Assembly: GCF_000955975.1 (NCBI RefSeq)
Contig: NZ_JYJF01000125.1
Span: 1 to 19,090 of the forward strand
Direction: 5' to 3'
DNA length: 19,090 nucleotides
Origin: Saccharothrix sp. ST-888
GTDB lineage: Bacteria; Actinomycetota; Actinomycetes; Streptomycetales; Streptomycetaceae
Part shown: positions 14,272 through 19,090 of the stretch, one piece after another
How the letters are laid out: each line of letters begins with the position of its first letter
How positions within the stretch are numbered: the first letter of the stretch is position 1
Position numbers and translations under genes: made by a program
Notes under the pieces: model-generated
What the model saw: the letters and a program-made list of their open reading frames with translations, nothing else
Database searches by the model: none
Told to the model about the DNA's origin: nothing

Positions 14272-14805
14272 GTGGCGGTGACCGAGGAGTTGGCCGACGA
14301 GCTGCCTGTGGAGGAGGTCGAGGCGGCCAAGTCCCGTGCGGCGACCCTGTTGCTCGCCTTCCGGCACGGCAATCAACTGGCTTTCGACCACGAACTGGAC
14401 TGCCTGCTGGAGGAAGGCGCCGAGCGCGAGGTGACCTCCCTGCTGGTGTGGATCGCCGCCGAGGCGGTCCGCAAGGCGTATGCGCCGGTGGTGGGCGACC
14501 GGGTGCTGCGGTCGCTGGCCCGGCGGGCACCGCTGGACACCGGGGCGGTCGCGGTGGACGAGGACGGGGCGGGCGCGGCCCGGCTGGTCGAGGCGGTCGG
14601 CGCGGGCGATGTGGCGACGGTGCGGGCGCTGGTGGCCTCCACGGCCGACACCACCTACCTGCTGGGCGGCCTGCTGCAGGCGGTCGCGATGATGCTGCCG
14701 CTGCTGCCGGAGGGGGAGGCCGAGGAGGTGGTGGCCGAACTGCGGTCGCGGCACAGCGACCGGACCGGCCGGCCCGCCGGAATCCCGGAGGCCCGGCAGT
14801 CCTGA
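14272..14805 (+). CDS. Hypothetical helical protein, 177 residues
   Basis: The frame is open from 14152, but the GTG at 14272 is preferred. GGAGG at 14260-14264 lies seven bases upstream, and the strong third-position GC preference begins there. The protein is acidic at the N-terminus (VTEELADELPVEEVEAAK) and appears almost wholly alpha-helical. It has amphipathic runs such as AATLLLAFRHGNQLAFDHELDCLLEEG, EVTSLLVWIAAEAVRKAY and LLGGLLQAVAMMLPLLPEGEAEEVVAELRSRH. There is no signal peptide, membrane anchor, nucleotide-binding loop or clear helix-turn-helix. I do not recognise a family. It stands alone behind the inverted repeat at 14191-14216 and is convergent with the epimerase gene, with only a 6-bp hairpin (14807-14812 with 14821-14826) between them. 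Confidence 0.72.
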   Translation: MAVTEELADELPVEEVEAAKSRAATLLLAFRHGNQLAFDHELDCLLEEGAEREVTSLLVWIAAEAVRKAYAPVVGDRVLRSLARRAPLDTGAVAVDEDGAGAARLVEAVGAGDVATVRALVASTADTTYLLGGLLQAVAMMLPLLPEGEAEEVVAELRSRHSDRTGRPAGIPEARQS

Positions 14806-14862
14806 CCGACCCTCGGGCCCGGGTCGTCGCCGGACGTCCTTCACGTTCAGCGCCGGCCGGTG

Positions 14863-16008
14863 TCAGGCCGCCAGAGCGGTGGACCCGGCCAGGGCTGCGG
14901 TCAGCCGGGCGATCCGGGCCGAGGCCAGGCCGTCGCCGTACGGGCTGGGAGTGCCGGCGAGCCGGGAGAGGCGCTGCGGGGTGTCGGAGAGCCACTCCCC
15001 GGCGACGGCGCCGAGTTCGGGGCCCGGCTGGACCAGCACGGCGAACCCCGTGTCGATCGCCTCGGGCCGTTCGGTGGAGCGCCGCACCACCAGCAGCGGA
15101 CGCCCGAGCACCGTGCACTCCTCCTGCACCCCGCCCGAGTCGGAGACCAGCAGCGCGGCATGCCGGGCCAGCCCCAGGAAGTCGGCGTACCCGACCGGAT
15201 CGGCGTCGGCGAGCCGGCCGACCAGCGGGGTCAGCCCGTGCCGATCGACCGCCGCCCGGGTGCGCGGGTGCATCGGGAACAGGACCGGAGTACCGGCGCG
15301 GGCGATCTGGTCCAGCCCGGCCGGCACGGCGCCGAGCGCATCGGCGGTGTCGGTGTTCTCCGGCCGGTGCACGGTGGCCAGGACGTACCTGTCGGCCGTC
15401 AGCCCGTGGCGGGCGAGCAGCGCGGCCCTGGCCCGGGAGCCGGGCAGCTGCCGCCGGACCACCTCGACCACGGTGTTGCCGGTCGGCGCGATCCGTTCCG
15501 CGGGCAGCGACTCGGCGCGCAGCTGGGCGGAGTTGGCCTCGGTGGCGGCGCAGAGCAGGTCGGCGATGTGGTCCACCATCACCCGGTTGTGCTCCTCGGG
15601 CATCGCCCGGTCGTGGCTGCGCAGCCCGGCCTCGACGTGCACCAGCGGGATGCCCCGGGCGTTGGCGGCGAGCGCGCCGGCCAGGGTGGCGTTGGTGTCG
15701 CCCTGGACCACTACGGCGGCGGGCTGGTCGGCGGCGAAGGCGGTGTCCAACTGGTCCAGTGCGGCGGCGATCTGTCCGGCGCGCGGCCGGCCGCCCACGC
15801 CGGTGAGCAACTCGGGCTCCGGCAGGTCGAGTTCACGCAGGAAGCGGCCGGACATCGCCTCGTCCCAGTGCTGGCCGGTGTGTACCAGGCGGGCGGCGGG
15901 GCCGAGTTCGTGGATCAGCGGGGCGAGCTTGACCAGTTCGGGGCGGGTGCCGAGAACGACCGCGATGCCGGCCGTGCCGGGGTGGTGGGGAAGGTGGTGC
16001 AGGGACAT
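14863..16008 (-). CDS. wecB: UDP-N-acetylglucosamine 2-epimerase (non-hydrolysing)
   Basis: A cytosolic enzyme that interconverts UDP-GlcNAc and UDP-ManNAc, the precursor of ManNAc-type sugars in surface polysaccharides and teichoic-acid linkage units. It has 381 residues from ATG 16008, with GGAGAG (complement of 16012-16017) three bases upstream. The GT-B fold motifs are complete: GTRPE at 20-24; VQGDTNA with Asp104; HVEAGLRS with Glu126; PEEHNR with Glu138 and Glu139; HRPEN with His214; MHPRTR at 246-251; and SDSGGVQEE at 289-297. By position, the catalytic and substrate-binding residues of E. coli WecB (Asp95, Glu117, Glu131, His213) all have counterparts. It is the second gene of a two-gene leftward unit, 18 bases after the glycosyltransferase. 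Confidence 0.94.
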   Translation of the reverse strand: MSLHHLPHHPGTAGIAVVLGTRPELVKLAPLIHELGPAARLVHTGQHWDEAMSGRFLRELDLPEPELLTGVGGRPRAGQIAAALDQLDTAFAADQPAAVVVQGDTNATLAGALAANARGIPLVHVEAGLRSHDRAMPEEHNRVMVDHIADLLCAATEANSAQLRAESLPAERIAPTGNTVVEVVRRQLPGSRARAALLARHGLTADRYVLATVHRPENTDTADALGAVPAGLDQIARAGTPVLFPMHPRTRAAVDRHGLTPLVGRLADADPVGYADFLGLARHAALLVSDSGGVQEECTVLGRPLLVVRRSTERPEAIDTGFAVLVQPGPELGAVAGEWLSDTPQRLSRLAGTPSPYGDGLASARIARLTAALAGSTALAA

Positions 16009-16026
16009 CGTCTCTCCGTGGACCGG

Positions 16027-17097
16027 TCAGGCTTCGAGTGCGGTGGGGGCGCCGACGGCGGTGAGTTCGGCGTTCCGCCGGGTCTTGGCCCAGCCGTTGC
16101 GGCCGAGCAGCAGTCGCACCGCGGCCCGGACGGCGACCACGAAGAGGTGGTAGGTGTAGAGCCAGAGCAGCAGGCCCCACAGCAGGCCGGTCCGCCGGCT
16201 CCGTTCGGGACGGACCGACGTGCGGTAGACCGCGCCCCAACGCACCAGCGGCAGCGCGGCGATCACGAAGGCGATGAGCATCAGCAGGCCGAAGCGCTGC
16301 TCGAAGACGGCGGCATCCTGCGGGTAGCAGATCCGGGTGGCCAGCGAGATGCCCAGCGAGACCGGGGTGAGCAGGACCAGCAGGACGCAGACCACCGGCT
16401 GCAGGAAGGTGTACAGCACCTCGGCCTTGCCCGCGAGGGTGTAGTGCGGCGAGCGCAGCACGCGGGGGTTGTAGCGCAGGCGCTGCATGTTGCCCTGGGC
16501 CCAGCGGGTGCGCTGGGTGAGGAAGCGCCGGACGGAGACCAGGCCCTCCTGGGAGACCCGGGTCTCGTGCACATGGGTCAACCGGTAGCCGGCCAGCCGC
16601 AGTTCGAGTCCGGACTCGTAGTCCTCCAGCAGTGCCCGCTCGGGCCACGGGGCGCCGGTGCCCCGGCCGAGCTCGTCGAGTGCGGTGAGCCGGACGAACT
16701 GGCCGTTGCCGCCGAGGCCGACGCTGCCGGTGCGGCGGCGCTGGACCAGGTGGATCCGCGGATCGCGTGCGGCGGCTTCGAGCACCAGCTCGCGGGTGCG
16801 GTCGTCGCTGTCGTCGTCCACCACCCAAAGATGCGCGCGCGGGGTGGAGGCGCGCAGCCCGTCGAGGGTCGCGGTGATCACGGCGTCCTCGTCGCGGCAG
16901 GGGACCACCAGGTGCCACTGGAAGACGTCCGGGTCGCCGGGCTCGGCGGGCCGGTTGTGGCGGAAGGCGTGCGCGGACCCGGCCCAGTACAGCAGGAAGC
17001 GGCCGAAGTCGACCATCATGTAGGCGAGCAGTGCCAGCGATACCAGCTGCGCCGCCCCGAGGACTGCCACCTCGTGGGCGACGAAGAAGTTGTGCAA
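16027..17097 (-). CDS. Membrane GT2 glycosyltransferase lacking its central DXD section, possibly inactive
   Basis: A 356-residue protein of the BcsA/NodC-like GT2 type, which builds polysaccharide at the membrane. A membrane helix at about 11-38 is followed by the nucleotide-sugar domain (VVPCRDE at 64-70, VVDDDSDD at 92-99), then GSVGLGGNGQF (125-134), LLEDYE (156-161) and QRTRW (195-199). Membrane segments follow at about 229-253, 269-289 and 305-330. Relatives I remember are roughly 90-100 residues longer. They have a KGxALN segment, a DXD motif and a long stretch between the first Asp motif and GxVGxGGNGQ. Here IHLVQRR runs straight into RTGSVGLGGNGQ, with the frame intact. The metal-binding DXD is therefore absent, and activity is doubtful. 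The start is TTG 17097 with no good ribosome binding site; ATG at residues 27-28 would cut the first helix. Confidence 0.85.
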   Translation of the reverse strand: MHNFFVAHEVAVLGAAQLVSLALLAYMMVDFGRFLLYWAGSAHAFRHNRPAEPGDPDVFQWHLVVPCRDEDAVITATLDGLRASTPRAHLWVVDDDSDDRTRELVLEAAARDPRIHLVQRRRTGSVGLGGNGQFVRLTALDELGRGTGAPWPERALLEDYESGLELRLAGYRLTHVHETRVSQEGLVSVRRFLTQRTRWAQGNMQRLRYNPRVLRSPHYTLAGKAEVLYTFLQPVVCVLLVLLTPVSLGISLATRICYPQDAAVFEQRFGLLMLIAFVIAALPLVRWGAVYRTSVRPERSRRTGLLWGLLLWLYTYHLFVVAVRAAVRLLLGRNGWAKTRRNAELTAVGAPTALEA

Positions 17098-17254
17098 TGA
17101 ACCGGTCCCGTGAGCTTCGAATCAACGGCAAATAGCGACATTTGGCAACGAATCCATGCTAAATGATCATTTTTACTCTGTCTTGGTGAAGTGATGACCC
17201 TCACCCGGGACGGCCTGCTCCGACCCGGTGACCGCAGCTCCGTAGACTGAGGGC
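17098..17254. promoter_or_regulatory. A/T-rich divergent region with leaderless-type folC promoter
   Basis: For folC, TAGACT at 17243-17248 is a -10 box six bases before the GTG start, and no Shine-Dalgarno sequence is present, so a leaderless mRNA is likely. The -35 is not clear. The leftward glycosyltransferase-epimerase unit must also start here; TAGCAT on the minus strand near 17155-17160 is a possible -10 box. The segment 17115-17200 is unusually A/T-rich for this chromosome and holds the perfect palindrome AAATGATCATTT at 17161-17172. Confidence 0.6.
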
Positions 17255-18652
17255 GTGAGCGACAAGGCCGAGCAGAACCCGTACACGATCCGCCCCACCA
17301 GCAGCGACCCCGCCGACCCGGTGGCCGGGCTGCGCGAGGTGGAGGCCGAGCTGGCCAAGCGCTGGCCGGAGAACAAGCTGGAGCCCTCGCTCGACCGGAT
17401 CGAGGCCCTGATGGACATCCTCGGCCAGCCCCAGCGCTCCTACCCCTCGATCCACATCACCGGCACCAACGGCAAGACCTCCACCGCCCGGATGATCGAG
17501 CAGCTGCTGAACGGCTTCGAGCTGCGCACCGGCCGCTACACCAGCCCGCACGTGGAGTCCGTCACCGAGCGGATCAGCCTGGACGGCAGTCCCATCCCGG
17601 TCGAGAGGTTCGTCGAGACCTACCGCGACATCGAGCCCTATGTGCAGATGGTCGACGCGCAACAGCCGGTGGCGATGTCCTTCTTCGAGGTGCTGACCGG
17701 CATGGCGTACGCGGCCTTCGCCGACGCCCCGGTGGACGTGGCCGTCGTCGAGGTCGGGATGGGCGGCTCCTGGGACGCCACCAACGTGATCGACGCCGCC
17801 GTCTCGGTGATCACCCCGATCGGTCTCGACCACACCGACAAGCTCGGCGAGACGACGGGCGAGATCGCGGTCGAGAAGTCCGGGATCATCAAGCAGGGCG
17901 CCCTCGCCGTGGTCGCCCAGCAGCCGCTGGACGCCGCCCAGACCATCCTCAAGCGGGCTGTCGAGGTGGACGCCACGGTGGCCCGCGAGGGCATGGAGTT
18001 CGGCGTGATCCACCGTGAGGTCGCGGTCGGCGGGCAGATGGTGACGCTGCGCGGGCTCGGCGGCTACGAGTACGAGGAGATCTTCCTCCCGCTGCACGGC
18101 GCCCACCAGGCGCACAACGCGGTCCTGGCGCTGGCGGCGGTCGAGGCGTTCTTCGGCGTCGGCGGCGCGCGCGGCGGGAACCTGGACCCGGACAAGGTGC
18201 GCCAGGCGTTCTCCGGCGTCCGCTCGCCGGGCCGCCTGGAGGTCGTCCGCCGCAGCCCCACCGTGATCCTGGACGCCGCGCACAACCCGCACGGCGCCGA
18301 GGCGACCGTCGCCGCGATCGGCGAGTCCTTCGGCTTCAGCAAGCTGGTCGGAGTGATCGCCACCAGCGGCGACAAGGACGTCTCGGGGCTGCTGGAGGTC
18401 TTCGAGCCGATCCTGGCCGAGGTGGTCATCACCCAGAACTCCACCCACCGCGCGATGCCGGTGGACGAGCTGGCCGCGCTGGCCGTGGAGATCTTCGGTG
18501 AGGACCGGGTCCAGGTGGAGCCGCGCCTGGACGACGCCATCGAGGCGGCCGTCACCCTTGCGGAGGAGGAGGACCTCGGCGGCGCCGGCGTCCTGGTCAC
18601 CGGTTCGGTCATCACGGTGGGCGAGGCCCGCCTGCTGCTCGGGAGGAAGTAG
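17255..18652 (+). CDS. folC: Folylpolyglutamate synthase / dihydrofolate synthase
   Basis: A cytosolic Mur-ligase-like enzyme that adds glutamate to dihydropteroate and to folates, using ATP. It has 465 residues from GTG 17255. The ATP loop HITGTNGKTSTARM is at 67-80, followed by YTSPHVESVTERI. The Mur-type central motifs are VEVGMGGSWDATNV and GLDHTDKLGETTGEIAVEKSGI, the latter with the Lys that is carbamylated in the family. The C-terminal ligase domain carries VILDAAHNPHGAEA. Length and motif order are normal for actinobacterial FolC. The last codons contain the ribosome binding site of the next gene, two bases away, so the two are translationally linked. Confidence 0.96.
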   Translation: MSDKAEQNPYTIRPTSSDPADPVAGLREVEAELAKRWPENKLEPSLDRIEALMDILGQPQRSYPSIHITGTNGKTSTARMIEQLLNGFELRTGRYTSPHVESVTERISLDGSPIPVERFVETYRDIEPYVQMVDAQQPVAMSFFEVLTGMAYAAFADAPVDVAVVEVGMGGSWDATNVIDAAVSVITPIGLDHTDKLGETTGEIAVEKSGIIKQGALAVVAQQPLDAAQTILKRAVEVDATVAREGMEFGVIHREVAVGGQMVTLRGLGGYEYEEIFLPLHGAHQAHNAVLALAAVEAFFGVGGARGGNLDPDKVRQAFSGVRSPGRLEVVRRSPTVILDAAHNPHGAEATVAAIGESFGFSKLVGVIATSGDKDVSGLLEVFEPILAEVVITQNSTHRAMPVDELAALAVEIFGEDRVQVEPRLDDAIEAAVTLAEEEDLGGAGVLVTGSVITVGEARLLLGRK

Positions 18653-18654
18653 TC

Positions 18655-18993
18655 ATGCGGACCCTGTGCTCCTCGACGCTGATCGGCGAGGCGCTGCTGG
18701 TGATGTTCGCAGGCCTGGTGGCCATGCAGCTCAGCGACGTCTCCACCGCCACCATCTGGACGGTCAGCGGGATCGCGATGCTGCTGTGCATCCTGCTCTG
18801 CGGCGCGATCACCCGGCCCGGCGCGGTCGCCGTCGGCTGGGCGCTCCAGCTCGGCCTGATCGCCAGCGGCTTCGTCCTGCCGACCATGTTCGGCCTGGGC
18901 GTGGTCTTCGCGGGCCTGTGGTGGTGCTCGGTGCACTACGGCCGCAAGATCGACGAGATCAAGGCGGCTCGCGCGGCCGCAGCAGCCGTCTGA
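18655..18993 (+). CDS. DUF4233 family membrane protein
   Basis: A 112-residue protein from ATG 18655, two bases after the folC stop. Its ribosome binding site GGAGG (18642-18646) lies inside the folC 3' end. Four hydrophobic segments are visible, at about 8-26, 33-52, 57-78 and 80-93, followed by a short basic tail HYGRKIDEIKAARAA. This small four-helix protein, placed directly after folC and before ndk, matches the actinobacterial DUF4233 family (SCO2613 in S. coelicolor by synteny). Its function is unknown. The position suggests only cotranscription with folC. A short hairpin follows the stop. Confidence 0.88.
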   Translation: MRTLCSSTLIGEALLVMFAGLVAMQLSDVSTATIWTVSGIAMLLCILLCGAITRPGAVAVGWALQLGLIASGFVLPTMFGLGVVFAGLWWCSVHYGRKIDEIKAARAAAAAV

Positions 18994-19002
18994 CCTGGTG
19001 GA

Positions 19003-19030
19003 AGCAGCCCGGCCGGGAAGGCGGGCTGCT
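19003..19030 (+). terminator. Short hairpin after the folC-DUF4233 unit
   Basis: Arms AGCAGCCCG (19003-19011) and CGGGCTGCT (19022-19030) pair over 9 bp with a 10-base loop, ten bases after the DUF4233 stop. It is a modest terminator candidate for the folC transcript. Confidence 0.65.
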
Positions 19031-19039
19031 CACCCGAGG

Positions 19040-19090
19040 TAATCTCTGGGCAAGGCCGCATACACCATGCCCTACCGATTCCCCAGGAGC
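19040..19090 (+). promoter_or_regulatory. Promoter and ribosome binding site for the next gene (expected ndk)
   Basis: TAATCT at 19040-19045 is a possible -10 box, and AGGAG at 19085-19089 is a good ribosome binding site right at the window edge. A rightward gene must therefore start just outside. By conserved order in streptomycetes (folC, DUF4233 gene, ndk) it should be nucleoside diphosphate kinase. That identity rests on synteny only. Confidence 0.5.

Noticed and set aside
13967..14281. 104-codon frame beginning VHEELETAQEST
   Set aside because: The opening looks protein-like, but there is no sustained third-position GC preference, it contains a TTA codon, the ribosome binding site is poorly spaced, and it overlaps the start of the 177-residue gene.
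14860..17100. 746-codon plus-strand frame across the epimerase and glycosyltransferase genes
   Set aside because: It is the antisense shadow of two genes with complete family motifs on the minus strand; its Gly/Gln/Val-rich composition is typical of such shadows.
1..19090. CRISPR arrays, insertion sequences or integrase genes
   Set aside because: No regularly spaced direct repeats, transposase motifs or tRNA-end duplications that would mark an integrated element were seen near the two tRNA genes.

Overview
The window is a high-GC actinobacterial chromosome segment. Its third-codon GC bias, frequent GTG starts and gene order (tig, clpP1, clpP2, clpX, valS, folC, DUF4233 gene, then very probably ndk) match what I remember of Streptomyces and Kitasatospora, around SCO2620 to SCO2612 in S. 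coelicolor. Family Streptomycetaceae is an inference from that synteny; I cannot fix the genus.

Bases 1-3000 are accessory or lineage-specific. They hold the C-terminal end of a SpoIIE-type PP2C phosphatase, a 64-residue membrane-type small protein, a leftward hypothetical gene, and a secreted M23 endopeptidase. The endopeptidase is preceded by a clear ydaO-type c-di-AMP riboswitch that runs into its ribosome binding site. A perfect 22-bp hairpin closes this unit. Two divergent tRNA genes follow: Gly-UCC leftward with encoded CCA, and Pro-UGG rightward without it. A DHA2-type drug exporter comes next.

Bases 5050-9880 are the protein quality-control block: trigger factor, the two ClpP peptidase subunits, and the ClpX unfoldase. 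A ClgR-type operator lies in front of clpP1. Strong hairpins after tig, after clpP2 and after clpX suggest three transcription units.

Bases 9880-13817 hold a leftward membrane-anchored protein with a Pro/Gln/Tyr/Gly-rich cytoplasmic repeat tail, divergent from valyl-tRNA synthetase. valS and folC both have a -10 box 6-7 bases before a GTG start and no Shine-Dalgarno sequence, so both look leaderless.

Between valS and folC (13818-17200) is an insertion that I do not remember from the model streptomycete. It contains a 450-base stretch with no convincing gene, a 177-residue unknown protein behind an 8-bp inverted repeat, and a leftward two-gene unit: a membrane GT2 glycosyltransferase and a UDP-GlcNAc 2-epimerase. 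The glycosyltransferase appears to lack its central catalytic section, including the DXD motif, by an in-frame loss. The epimerase keeps all of its motifs. The window ends with folC, a DUF4233 membrane protein, and the promoter and ribosome binding site expected for ndk.
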